DNA of 64,000 nt, taken from assembly GCA_013372975.1 (NCBI GenBank), contig JABXIS010000036.1, positions 17,570 to 81,569 of the forward strand. The letters run 5' to 3'. How positions within the stretch are numbered: position 1 is the stretch's first letter; each line of letters starts with the position of its first letter. This DNA is from Alphaproteobacteria bacterium. GTDB lineage: Bacteria; Pseudomonadota; Alphaproteobacteria; Sphingomonadales; Kordiimonadaceae. The position numbers and the translations under genes were made by a program. Of the stretch, positions 17,530 to 26,009 are shown piece by piece. The notes under the pieces are model-generated. The model had not been told where the DNA came from. It saw only the letters and a program-made list of their open reading frames with translations, and ran no database searches.

Positions 17530-18530
17530 GCTGCGTCCTCCCCGCGCAGGTTGCGCGTCAGGACATCAAGGCATGCCATTCGCACCGCAACACCCATTTC
17601 TACCTGTTCTTCGATGGCAGAGCGATCGAGGTCGTCGGCCACGTCTGACGCGATTTCCACGCCTCTGTTCATGGGCCCCGGGTGCATCACCAGCACGTCG
17701 TCCTTGGCGTATTTCAGCGTGTCGCGCGTGAGGCCCCAGAAGCGGTAATATTCCCTGAGGCTTGGCAGGAAGGCGCCTTGCATGCGTTCTTGCTGCAGGC
17801 GCAGCATCATTACCACATCTGCGCCCTCAAGGCCTTCGTCCATGCGGTGCGATACTTCCACACCCAGCCTGTCCACATCTTTTGGCAACAGGGTAGGTGG
17901 TCCGACCAGACGCACCCGTGCGCCCATGGCGTTAAGGAGATAGATGTTTGAGCGCGCCACACGGCTGTGGGCGACATCGCCTGATATCACGATGGTTTGG
18001 CCGTGGATCTGGCCTTTGCGGCGACGGATGGTGAGAGCGTCCAGAAGCGCCTGTGTGGGGTGTTCGGCCCGTCCGTCACCGGCGTTGATCACCGCACAAT
18101 CCATTTTCTCTGACAGGAGTTTGACTGCGCCGCTGTCTGCGTGCCGCATGACCAGCACATCAGGATGCATGGCATTCAGCGTGGCCGCGGTATCCAGAAG
18201 GGTCTCGCCCTTCTTGATCGAGCTGGTACTGGTGGCCATTGAGGTTACTTCAAACCCAAGCCGTTTGCCTGCAATCTCGAAGCTCATCAACGTGCGGGTC
18301 GAATTTTCGAAAAACAGGTTGATCTGTGTAAGTCCTGCGCACTTGGGCGAGGACTTCTTGGGCTGCCTGTTCTGCTCGACATATTCGTCCGCAACATCAA
18401 GGAGGTGTTTGATCGTGGTGGGATCAAAATTCCAGATGCCAAGCAAATGTTTATGAGGGAAAAGGTGGCCCGAGGGCGGAGAGACTTCCGCGCGCGGGTA
18501 AGATGCCGTATCGGTCGATTGCGTGCTCAT
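17526..18530 (-). CDS. pyrB: Aspartate carbamoyltransferase catalytic subunit
   Basis: A 334-residue enzyme joining carbamoyl phosphate and aspartate in pyrimidine synthesis. The carbamoyl-phosphate loop [13 protein letters not shown] lies at about 73-85, the 80s loop [14 protein letters not shown] follows, and later come [33 protein letters not shown] and [13 protein letters not shown]. The start was set at ATG 18530 ([10 protein letters not shown]). The following dihydroorotase-like gene overlaps by ATGA, typical of coupled subunits. No pyrI regulatory gene is present. Confidence 0.97.
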   Translation of the reverse strand: MSTQSTDTASYPRAEVSPPSGHLFPHKHLLGIWNFDPTTIKHLLDVADEYVEQNRQPKKSSPKCAGLTQINLFFENSTRTLMSFEIAGKRLGFEVTSMATSTSSIKKGETLLDTAATLNAMHPDVLVMRHADSGAVKLLSEKMDCAVINAGDGRAEHPTQALLDALTIRRRKGQIHGQTIVISGDVAHSRVARSNIYLLNAMGARVRLVGPPTLLPKDVDRLGVEVSHRMDEGLEGADVVMMLRLQQERMQGAFLPSLREYYRFWGLTRDTLKYAKDDVLVMHPGPMNRGVEIASDVADDLDRSAIEEQVEMGVAVRMACLDVLTRNLRGEDAA

Positions 18531-18608
18531 CAAGCCCGCCTTATAGGGGTAAAACCTGATGCCTGCAAGCACCTTGTCCAGTGATTATGTTGAGGAGCTC
18601 TTTGCATA

Positions 18609-19118
18609 CTATTCGCCATAAAACATCTTGTCATAGATCACGCGGCCTGAGAGGCCATCTAGTGCGCCTTTCCAGCATTCAAGCGCCATGAAAGCAGCAT
18701 TCATCTCAGCATTGTCGCTGAAGGTGAGGCCAAAGTCGGCGGCAGGGCGGAATCCCACTTTTTCATAAAAGGCCGTGTGGCCAAGTAAAACAAGGGCGTC
18801 AGCTTCAACATCCTTGAGGCTTTCTTCCAGAAACCTGAGCCCATGCCCCGCGCCCTGATAATCGACATGGATAGCCATTGGGCCAACCCCAAGAATCTGT
18901 CGTTTTGTTGATTTACCCTCGATCGAAACAGGTGAATAGGCGTTATAGCCCACGAGCGCTCCTTGGTCCCACAGGCCGTGTTCGGCGGCAATCGCCTGCC
19001 TTCGGCGCAGGCTTTCCACCAAATGTGCTTCAAACTCTGTTGGGAAAACACCGAGCAATAGATGCTCAATATTGGGGCTGTCCTCTGCTGTCAGGTGGGT
19101 ATCGAAACGCATACTCAT
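18609..19118 (-). CDS. GNAT family N-acetyltransferase (YhbS-like)
   Basis: A 169-residue acetyltransferase. The acetyl-CoA loop is IHVDYQGAGHGLRFLEESL, and VLLGHTAFYEKVGFRPA is the typical last strand and helix of the YhbS-type subgroup. The acceptor substrate is unknown. It overlaps the preceding acidic protein gene by 4 bases and ends 78 bases before pyrB, so it may be the last gene of the ruvX transcription unit. Confidence 0.85.
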   Translation of the reverse strand: MSMRFDTHLTAEDSPNIEHLLLGVFPTEFEAHLVESLRRRQAIAAEHGLWDQGALVGYNAYSPVSIEGKSTKRQILGVGPMAIHVDYQGAGHGLRFLEESLKDVEADALVLLGHTAFYEKVGFRPAADFGLTFSDNAEMNAAFMALECWKGALDGLSGRVIYDKMFYGE

Positions 19119-19585
19119 GCCCTCCGCTGTTGGGGTGAAAATACTGGACCAACAAACCTATTCAAGGCGGCATCCAGAATTTGTCGAAACCTGGCAAAGT
19201 TGAATTCCATTTCACTGACGTTGAACAACTCAACTATCTGGGAAATCTGTTCAATGCGTGAGACGTTCCCGGCTCGGAATGTACCCAGAATTTTGCCGAG
19301 GAGAGGATGCTGAAGAAAGTCATCTTCGTTTTCACTGATAATGTCATTTAGCTCGCACAAAAGGGCAACAGCGCCACCGCATCGGATGAATTCTTCATCA
19401 ATCTCATCCGCGAGGTCATCGTCAATGTCGATATTGGCGCAATCGAACGGGTCTACATTGCATATTTGAAGATAGACACCCTCGTCATTTTCAATCTTTC
19501 CAGCATGGGCGAGTTCTCTATACAAAAGCAGTATTGCCGCTGTTGCTTGAAAGCCAAGTTCACAGTTCTCTCTGCTAATTTTCAT
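19115..19585 (-). CDS. Uncharacterised acidic helical protein
   Basis: A 156-residue soluble protein that I do not recognise. It is mostly helical and strongly acidic in the middle (NIDIDDDLADEIDEEFIRCG, NDIISENEDDF), with four Cys spread out and no signal peptide or membrane segment. AAGGAG precedes the ATG by 10 bases. It is 14 bases after ruvX and overlaps the GNAT gene by 4 bases, so it is translated with them. It could be an immunity-like or small regulatory protein, but nothing here shows its role. Confidence 0.75.
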   Translation of the reverse strand: MKISRENCELGFQATAAILLLYRELAHAGKIENDEGVYLQICNVDPFDCANIDIDDDLADEIDEEFIRCGGAVALLCELNDIISENEDDFLQHPLLGKILGTFRAGNVSRIEQISQIVELFNVSEMEFNFARFRQILDAALNRFVGPVFSPQQRRA

Positions 19586-19599
19586 GCTGGCATGGCTCC

Positions 19600-20058
19600 T
19601 TAGATCGCATGAAGGGCGCCTTGAAGGATGTAGGCGGCGGCCATCTTGTCGATCACATCCTTGCGCTTGGCACGGCTGCTGTCGGCTTCCAATAGGGTGC
19701 GCTCAACGGCACTAGTGGAAAGGCGCTCATCCCACAGGGTTTGTGGCAGGTCAAATTCCTTCGCCAGATTTTCAGAAAAGGCCCGTACTGACTGGCAGCG
19801 CGGCCCTTCGGTGCCGTCCATGTTGACTGGCCAGCCAATCACAAAACCACCTACATTCTGTTCCTCGACAATCTCTCGCAGGCGGGCCACATCATCCTTG
19901 AACCGCTTGCGTCGGATGATTTCCATCGGTGTGGCGATCATCAGCGTGGTATCTGAAAGCGCGAGGCCAATGGTTTTGGTGCCCGGGTCCATGCCCAGAA
20001 GGCGCTGGCGCGGCCCTATGAGAGATTTCAGTTCGGCGATTGATACGGCGACTGTCAC
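19600..20058 (-). CDS. ruvX: Putative pre-16S rRNA nuclease / Holliday junction resolvase-like YqgF
   Basis: A 152-residue RNase H-fold protein of the YqgF/RuvX family. LLGMDPGTKTIGLALSD holds the first acidic residue, FVIGWPVNMDGTEGPRC the second region, DERLSTSAVERTLLEAD the Glu/Arg motif, and DKMAAAYILQGAL the last Asp. The family processes the 16S rRNA 5' end in E. coli and resembles RuvC. It starts at GTG 20058, overlapping the DUF3089 gene stop as GTGA. Confidence 0.93.
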   Translation of the reverse strand: MTVAVSIAELKSLIGPRQRLLGMDPGTKTIGLALSDTTLMIATPMEIIRRKRFKDDVARLREIVEEQNVGGFVIGWPVNMDGTEGPRCQSVRAFSENLAKEFDLPQTLWDERLSTSAVERTLLEADSSRAKRKDVIDKMAAAYILQGALHAI

Positions 20059-21206
20059 TGGTTGTTCTCCAGCCAGGCCTTGGTGCGAGTGGCCGCATTC
20101 TGGCGAATGTTCATATAGAAGAGGTTGTAGTCATAACCGTGGTAATTACCGCCAGCCATCAGATATTCACGCCAGGAACCCTGCGGTGGGCGGGTGAGGA
20201 AAAGAATGCCCTGTTTACCACAGCGCGCGCCTGTAAGGCCCACAATAGGTTCTCCCGTTGGGCCCGCTTCGGGCAGCATTTCAACTGATCCGATATTGGC
20301 TTTCCGGGTAGCGGCGCCGCCCATTTCCCAATTGAGCGGGTTGGTGCACAGCATGGTGTCACCGGTATGCAGGTTACCGCTGAGGCCCGGTGACGCCGCG
20401 AACATAGCCTTGATCGGGGCAGGGTCACCTTCATTGTCAAAGCTTTGAAACGAGAGGATGCAGCCGGTGTCTGATTTATTTTTGCATCCTGCGATGCCAT
20501 CCAGCGCGCCGATGTCTTCCTTGATTCCCACAGGCCAGCCGATGATATAGGCGGCGACCATGCGGTCTTTGAGCTCCGTTCCTGCAATGCGTTCTTTCAG
20601 AAGGAGAAGCGCATGCAGCGCCCCTTGGCTATGGCCTGCGAGGATGAAGGGGCGGCCGTCATTGCGGGTGTTAATGAAATTGTTGAAGGCATTCAGTACA
20701 TCCGCGTGTGCGCGCAGGATCGCCTGCACGCCCTGGCCGCTGTCATCGAAAAAGGACCCAAAGGTCGCCTGCCGATAATGAGGGGCATAAACCTGGCCCG
20801 CGAGGCTGAAAGCACTAGCCTGATACCGAAGGGCGAAATTCGCCACGCGACGCATGGCATCCTCATCGCCGTCATAAGGAGCATTCCAGCCTGCCTTGTT
20901 CAGATAGGTGGTGGGGTGGATATAAAATACATCTGCCTCTGGCACTTGTGCGATCTGCATGACACCCTCAGGCAGCTGTGTCGCATTGGATGACTTGCCA
21001 GGCAGGGCCGCCCAGGCTGCCTCGCTGGTATAGTCGGGTGCCGCACCGAGCGGTTCTTCGGCAATTGGGTGAGATGGCACGAAAGCGATGCGCAACATGG
21101 TCATCTGATTGCTGGTATAGATAATGCCGCCAATCAGGATCAGCACGATCATGGCTGCAATCGCCAGCAGGAACTTGGCAGCAGGCGCCGTTTTATGTTT
21201 TGCCAT
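20055..21206 (-). CDS. DUF3089 alpha/beta-hydrolase, membrane-anchored
   Basis: A 383-residue protein. Residues 11-30 form one hydrophobic helix (FLLAIAAMIVLILIGGIIYT), an uncleaved anchor or signal, and the rest is probably periplasmic. The DUF3089 hallmarks are FYIHPTTYLNKAGWNAP and the nucleophile elbow FILAGHSQGALHALLLLKE. The fold is that of esterases and lipases, with unknown substrate. GGGGGGAAG precedes the ATG. It overlaps the next gene (ruvX) by 4 bases and the previous GNAT gene by 14 bases. Confidence 0.88.
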   Translation of the reverse strand: MAKHKTAPAAKFLLAIAAMIVLILIGGIIYTSNQMTMLRIAFVPSHPIAEEPLGAAPDYTSEAAWAALPGKSSNATQLPEGVMQIAQVPEADVFYIHPTTYLNKAGWNAPYDGDEDAMRRVANFALRYQASAFSLAGQVYAPHYRQATFGSFFDDSGQGVQAILRAHADVLNAFNNFINTRNDGRPFILAGHSQGALHALLLLKERIAGTELKDRMVAAYIIGWPVGIKEDIGALDGIAGCKNKSDTGCILSFQSFDNEGDPAPIKAMFAASPGLSGNLHTGDTMLCTNPLNWEMGGAATRKANIGSVEMLPEAGPTGEPIVGLTGARCGKQGILFLTRPPQGSWREYLMAGGNYHGYDYNLFYMNIRQNAATRTKAWLENNQ

Positions 21207-21756
21207 CAGGCTTCCCCCCTAACAGGATGTTCTGGTGTCTTTTGGGCCACAGGGCCATGATATGATCGTCGACCACACGGCCGTCTTCATATCTGATGGC
21301 GCCGTAGCGTGTGCCTTCACATTCAAATCCAAAAGATTCATAGAGCTTCTTAGCAGCAATATTGTCGCTATGCACATGCAGTTCTATTCGTTCGATCGAT
21401 TTATGGTTTTGCACCCACGCAATGAACTTGCTGAGCAGGTCTTTGCCAATGCCTTTACCGCGCTGGTCGGCGCGAACGCTCATGGCGAATGTGGTAGTGT
21501 GTCGGATGCGGGCCCGGTGATCAGTCCAATTGTCCAGCATCCCCACAATCTCGGCCCCATAGGTTGCCAGCCAACACATCTCGGTCTGAGAGGCCGCTTT
21601 TCTAGATATCCAACGTCGTTGTTGCCATTTGCCCATACGAAATTCATCCGGACGGGTGATCAGGTGGCGTGCTTCACCATAGATCGAGCGAACATAAGTG
21701 TTCAACGCGCCTGCATCGGCGGGTACAGCATTCCGTATGACAAGTTCGTTGGGCAT
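21193..21756 (-). CDS. GNAT family N-acetyltransferase
   Basis: A 187-residue acetyltransferase. The acetyl-CoA binding loop is MSVRADQRGKGIGKDLLSKF, and NIAAKKLYESFGFECEGTRY is the closing segment shared with RimJ/RimL-like and phosphinothricin-type enzymes. It ends with DDHIMALWPK. The substrate is unknown. It is first in the minus transcription unit running through the DUF3089 gene and ruvX, and is divergent from the PAS_5 gene. Confidence 0.88.
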   Translation of the reverse strand: MPNELVIRNAVPADAGALNTYVRSIYGEARHLITRPDEFRMGKWQQRRWISRKAASQTEMCWLATYGAEIVGMLDNWTDHRARIRHTTTFAMSVRADQRGKGIGKDLLSKFIAWVQNHKSIERIELHVHSDNIAAKKLYESFGFECEGTRYGAIRYEDGRVVDDHIMALWPKRHQNILLGGKPDGKT

Positions 21757-21929
21757 AGATTGATAATCCTGAATTCATCCAATGTTTTGGAGCGCGCGAC
21801 TGTATAAAAGCAAGAGTAAAAGGCATAGGCTGACAAAAATGCAGTCAAACCTTCGCGCTATCTTTGCAATTTATTCTGGCGTGCTACTATAGCGGTTCAG
21901 GGGCGCCAAAGTGGCGAGGGGAGGCTACA

Positions 21930-22460
21930 ATTTCGTCGTTTGATACGCGTGTAGATGAAATCGGCAGCAAGGCAGGTTACGGAATAGGAGATTACAAGCT
22001 GTTCCTTGCGGATTCTTCTATGGTTTTTGGCGACGATTTCCGAGATATCCTCCAATATTTTCGAGATCGCCGGGGCACGCAGGTCTACAATCGTAAGGCG
22101 GATGTATCCCCTTTGGTGCTAAAGCAATATCTACCATGGGTATCGCTTGTGGAACCCGTTTGGGACTGTGATGGGCGCATCGTTGACGCGCGCGTTACCC
22201 TACACGGCAGTGCAGTGGCTGCTGCCTATACAGACAACACCCATAAATGTGTGCGTGAAGTGCACCAGCCCCATGTGGCGGACCGGATCATTGCTTCCAT
22301 GCAGTATGCAGCTGACAGTAAAGGGGCGGTGATCGGGGTCAGCGAGGAAAGAGCTGTCGAGCCCCATGTCAGGTTGAATATCCTGTATCTTCCGCTGTCG
22401 AAAGACGATGAAATCATCAATCTTTTCTTCTCGTATGTACGGCTTGATCCTCTTGATTGA
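21930..22460 (+). CDS. PAS_5-family (DUF1457-type) PAS domain protein, start codon unclear
   Basis: A roughly 176-residue protein. ILQYFRDRRGTQVYNRKADV, SPLVLKQYLPWVSLVEPVWD and LPLSKDDEIINLFF fit the PAS_5 family, single PAS-like domains frequent in alphaproteobacteria and without a known ligand. No good ATG, GTG or TTG fits the start. The only in-frame standard codon upstream is TTG 21864, which lies inside a promoter-like sequence and has no ribosome site. A strong GGGGAGG (21918-21924) lies 5 bases before an in-frame ATT at 21930, and I take this as the tentative start. The stop and frame are certain. Confidence 0.7.
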   Translation: MSSFDTRVDEIGSKAGYGIGDYKLFLADSSMVFGDDFRDILQYFRDRRGTQVYNRKADVSPLVLKQYLPWVSLVEPVWDCDGRIVDARVTLHGSAVAAAYTDNTHKCVREVHQPHVADRIIASMQYAADSKGAVIGVSEERAVEPHVRLNILYLPLSKDDEIINLFFSYVRLDPLD

Positions 22461-22601
22461 GGCGCCTCGGTGGGTGGGTAACCCGATCCAATAGCGAAAA
22501 ACTGCCCGAAGGCGTGCATAAGCCCTTGCTCCGGGCGGTCTCAGGCGTTAAGTTCCGCGCTGATTTCACGCATTTTCCTGACCAGTATCATAGGAATTTT
22601 C

Positions 22602-22892
22602 ATGTCGAATATTGACAAGGCGACTGTTGCCAAAATTGCGCGGCTTGCGCGCATTAAAATTGAAGATGACAAGCTGGAGCCGCTTGCCGGCGAGCTCAAT
22701 AACATCCTTGGCTGGGTGGAGCAGCTTGACGAAGTAAACACCGACGACATCCAGCCGATGTCCAGCGTGGTGAATGCCAAATTGCGTTGGCGCCAGGACG
22801 AAGTGTCTGATGGCGACAAGCAGGAAAGCGTTCTCAAGAATGCACCGAACGCCGAGTATGGCTTTTTCGCCGTGCCAAAAGTGATCGAGTAG
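22602..22892 (+). CDS. gatC: Asp-tRNA(Asn)/Glu-tRNA(Gln) amidotransferase subunit C
   Basis: A 96-residue GatC (MSNIDKATVAKIARLARIKI, LNNILGWVEQLDEVNTDDIQ, then NAPNAEYGFFAVPKVIE). It wraps around GatA and GatB in the heterotrimer that converts misacylated Glu-tRNA(Gln) or Asp-tRNA(Asn). AGGAATTTTC precedes the ATG. The 141-base leader (22461-22601) holds the operon promoter, which I could not place, and a weak GCCCGAA/CTCCGGGC hairpin. Confidence 0.95.
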   Translation: MSNIDKATVAKIARLARIKIEDDKLEPLAGELNNILGWVEQLDEVNTDDIQPMSSVVNAKLRWRQDEVSDGDKQESVLKNAPNAEYGFFAVPKVIE

Positions 22893-22901
22893 GGGGCGGC
22901 C

Positions 22902-24377
22902 ATGACAGATTTGACCAAACTGACGATCGCGGAAGCCCGCGACCTTCTCAAAAAGGGCGACATTACGTCCCGCGAACTGACGGAAGTACATATCGCCTCT
23001 GTTGATGCCGCAGACGCGCTGAATGCCTATATTGCCAAAACGCCGGAACTTGCGCTGGAGCAGGCTGACAAGGCCGACGCCAAAATCAAGGCTGGCGAGC
23101 AAAAAGGCATGACTGGTATCCCCGTGGGCATCAAGGACCTGTTCGCCACCAAGGGCGTGCATACGCAGGCTTGTTCGCACATTCTGGATGGTTTCAAGCC
23201 AGAATATGAAAGCACCGTGACCCAGAACCTTTGGGATGATGGCGCCGTGATGCTGGGTAAACTCAATATGGACGAGTTCGCGATGGGTTCCTCAAACGAG
23301 ACTAGCTTTTATGGCCCGGTGAAAAACCCATGGCGCCGCGGTGACACTGATACGGTGCCGGGCGGTTCGTCTGGTGGTTCTGTATCTTCCGTGGCTGGTT
23401 TTGCTGCAATGGGCGCGACGGCTTCCGATACCGGTGGTTCGATCCGCCAGCCAGCGTCTTTCACTGGCACATTCGGTTTCAAGCCAACCTATGGCCGTTG
23501 CTCACGCTACGGCATGGTGGCGTTTGCAAGCTCGCTTGATCAGGCAGGTACCATTACCCGTACCGTTCGTGATGGCGCGATCATGATGGAAAGCATCTCT
23601 GGCTTCGATGTGAAAGACAGCACCAGTGTTGATATGCCTGTGCCAAACTTCGAAGCGGCCCTTACGGGCGATATCCGCGGCAAGAAAATCGGTATCCCGC
23701 AGGAATATCATCTTGCTGGCATGCCTGCCGAGATCGAAGCACTGTGGCAGCAGGGCATTGAATGGATGAAGGCTGCGGGTGCAGAGATCGTTGATATCAA
23801 CCTGCCGCACACCAAATATGCGCTGCCAACATACTATATCGTGGCGCCTGCCGAGGCTTCCTCGAACCTTGCACGTTATGACGGTGTTCGTTACGGCCTG
23901 CGCGACGTACCGCAAAACGGCGGCCTTGTGGATATGTATGAAGCCACGCGCGCAGCGGGCTTTGGTGACGAAGTGAAACGCCGGATCATGATCGGTACCT
24001 ATGTGCTGTCGGCTGGTTATTATGACGCCTACTATCTCAAGGCGCAGAAAGTTCGCCAGCTGATCGCTGACGATTTCAAGCGTGCCTTTGAAAAAGTGGA
24101 TGCGATCCTGACGCCAACAGCACCATCCGCTGCTTTCGCATTCGGTGAAAAATCTGACGATCCGATTGCCATGTATCTTAATGACGTCTTCACCGTTCCG
24201 GCATCGCTTGCGGGCCTGCCTGGCTCCAGCGTGCCTGTAGGGCTTGATGCCAACGGATTACCGCTTGGCCTTCAGATCCTGGGCAAGCCATGGGATGAAG
24301 AAACCGTGTTCAAAGTATCGGGTGTTATGGAAGAGGCTGCGAACTTCACAGCCAAACCCGCAGAGTGGTGGAGGTAA
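22902..24377 (+). CDS. gatA: Asp-tRNA(Asn)/Glu-tRNA(Gln) amidotransferase subunit A
   Basis: A 491-residue amidase-signature enzyme that releases ammonia from glutamine or asparagine. The Ser-cisSer-Lys triad is visible as K78 ([13 protein letters not shown]), S156 (VPGGSSGGS) and S180 ([13 protein letters not shown]), with the expected 24-residue spacing. It follows gatC by 9 bases. Its end (EWWR) carries the GGAGG ribosome site for gatB. Confidence 0.97.
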   Translation: MTDLTKLTIAEARDLLKKGDITSRELTEVHIASVDAADALNAYIAKTPELALEQADKADAKIKAGEQKGMTGIPVGIKDLFATKGVHTQACSHILDGFKPEYESTVTQNLWDDGAVMLGKLNMDEFAMGSSNETSFYGPVKNPWRRGDTDTVPGGSSGGSVSSVAGFAAMGATASDTGGSIRQPASFTGTFGFKPTYGRCSRYGMVAFASSLDQAGTITRTVRDGAIMMESISGFDVKDSTSVDMPVPNFEAALTGDIRGKKIGIPQEYHLAGMPAEIEALWQQGIEWMKAAGAEIVDINLPHTKYALPTYYIVAPAEASSNLARYDGVRYGLRDVPQNGGLVDMYEATRAAGFGDEVKRRIMIGTYVLSAGYYDAYYLKAQKVRQLIADDFKRAFEKVDAILTPTAPSAAFAFGEKSDDPIAMYLNDVFTVPASLAGLPGSSVPVGLDANGLPLGLQILGKPWDEETVFKVSGVMEEAANFTAKPAEWWR

Positions 24378-24382
24378 GCGTC

Positions 24383-25870
24383 ATGAGCAATTATCGTATT
24401 CAAGGCGCTACCGGCGATTGGGAAGTTGTCCTCGGTCTTGAGGTTCACGCTCAGGTCGTTTCAAACGCCAAACTGTTTTCCGGTGCTGCCACAGAATTTG
24501 GCGCAGAGCCTAACGCGCAGGTAAGCCTCGTTGATGCAGCCATGCCAGGCATGCTGCCTACGATCAATGCGGAATGTATCCGTCAGGCGGTGCGTACAGG
24601 CCTAGCGCTGGGTGCGCAGATTAACAAATTCTCTGTGTTTGACCGCAAGAACTATTTCTATGCTGACCTGCCGCAAGGCTATCAGATCAGCCAGTTCAAG
24701 CACCCGATTGTAGGTGAAGGCACGGTCACGCTTGATCTGGGCGAAGGCCGCACGAAGGATGTGGGCGTGGAGCGTATTCACCTCGAGCAGGATGCAGGCA
24801 AGTCCATGCATGACCAGCACCCACAGCTTACATATGTCGACCTGAACCGTTCAGGCGTGGCGCTGATGGAGATCGTATCGAAGCCTGATATGCGCAGCCC
24901 TGAAGAAGCAGGCGCGTATCTCACGAAACTGCGTACAATCCTGCGCTATATCGGTACCTGTGACGGTAACATGGAACAGGGCAGCATGCGGGCGGACGTG
25001 AACGTTTCCGTGCGCAAGCCGGGTGATCCGCTGGGCACGCGCTGCGAGATCAAGAACGTGAATTCCATCCGTTTTGTGCGTCAGGCGATCGAGTATGAAG
25101 CGCAGCGTCAGGTGGATATCATCGAAGCTGGCGGCACGATCGATCAGGAAACACGCCTGTTTGACCCATCAAAGGGCGAAACACGGTCGATGCGGTCGAA
25201 GGAAGAAGCGCATGATTACCGCTATTTCCCCGATCCCGACCTGCTGCCGGTTGAGTTTGACGATGCGTTTGTGGATGCGGCTCGCGAAAGCCTGCCGGAA
25301 CTGCCAGACGACAAGAAAGCCCGTTTTGTTGAGGAACTGGGTGTGTCTGACTATAACGCAGGCGTGCTCGTTGGCGAGAAAGAGTCCTGCGACTATTTCG
25401 AGAACCTGCTTTCGGCACTTGCCGCGAAAACTGGCAAGGATGCCAAGGCACTCGCGGCAAAGGCTTCAAACTGGGTGATGGGTGATCTGTTCGGGGCGCT
25501 CAACAAGGCCAGCAAGTCCGTGAGCGAAAGCCCGGTATCTGCAAAGCAAGGCGCTGACCTTCTGGCGCTTGTGGAAGATGGCACCATTTCGGGCCGTATT
25601 GCCAAGGACGTGTTCGAGATTATGTTCGAGACCGGCAAGGACGCCGAAGCCATCGTGGAAGAAAAAGGCCTCCGCCAAGTTTCCGACACTGGCGAGATCG
25701 AGAAGATCATCGATGAGGTGATCGCGGCGAACCCTGGCCAGCTTGAGCAATATCGCGCCGGCAAGGACAAGCTGATCGGCTTCTTTGTAGGGCAGGTGAT
25801 GAAGGCTACGGGCGGCAAGGCAAACCCCGGCATGGTGAACCAGCTGCTGAAACCAAAGCTCGACGGCTAA
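24383..25870 (+). CDS. gatB: Asp-tRNA(Asn)/Glu-tRNA(Gln) amidotransferase subunit B
   Basis: A 495-residue GatB, the kinase and tRNA-binding subunit. [51 protein letters not shown] and [12 protein letters not shown] are the cradle-domain motifs, and the YqeY-like tail ends [20 protein letters not shown] 24383 (MSNYRIQG) with GGAGG upstream was chosen over a reading that begins inside gatA. A strong terminator follows 25 bases after the stop. Confidence 0.97.
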   Translation: MSNYRIQGATGDWEVVLGLEVHAQVVSNAKLFSGAATEFGAEPNAQVSLVDAAMPGMLPTINAECIRQAVRTGLALGAQINKFSVFDRKNYFYADLPQGYQISQFKHPIVGEGTVTLDLGEGRTKDVGVERIHLEQDAGKSMHDQHPQLTYVDLNRSGVALMEIVSKPDMRSPEEAGAYLTKLRTILRYIGTCDGNMEQGSMRADVNVSVRKPGDPLGTRCEIKNVNSIRFVRQAIEYEAQRQVDIIEAGGTIDQETRLFDPSKGETRSMRSKEEAHDYRYFPDPDLLPVEFDDAFVDAARESLPELPDDKKARFVEELGVSDYNAGVLVGEKESCDYFENLLSALAAKTGKDAKALAAKASNWVMGDLFGALNKASKSVSESPVSAKQGADLLALVEDGTISGRIAKDVFEIMFETGKDAEAIVEEKGLRQVSDTGEIEKIIDEVIAANPGQLEQYRAGKDKLIGFFVGQVMKATGGKANPGMVNQLLKPKLDG

Positions 25871-25895
25871 CGCCCTTTATAAACCAACGTTTTAA

Positions 25896-25922
25896 AGCCC
25901 GCCTTAACTGGCGGGCTTTTTC
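25896..25922 (+). terminator. Intrinsic terminator of gatCAB
   Basis: AGCCCGCC (25896-25903) and GGCGGGCT (25910-25917) pair with a 6-base loop and run into TTTTT. It ends the gatCAB operon before the divergently regulated dehydrogenase gene. Confidence 0.92.
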
Positions 25923-26009
25923 GTTGAAGCGGTATGTACCTGCGGTGGGCCGACGCGACGTAAAGCTAAATGTTCGCTACTCTTTCCTCAAAATGAAAGG
26001 GAGGCGTAC

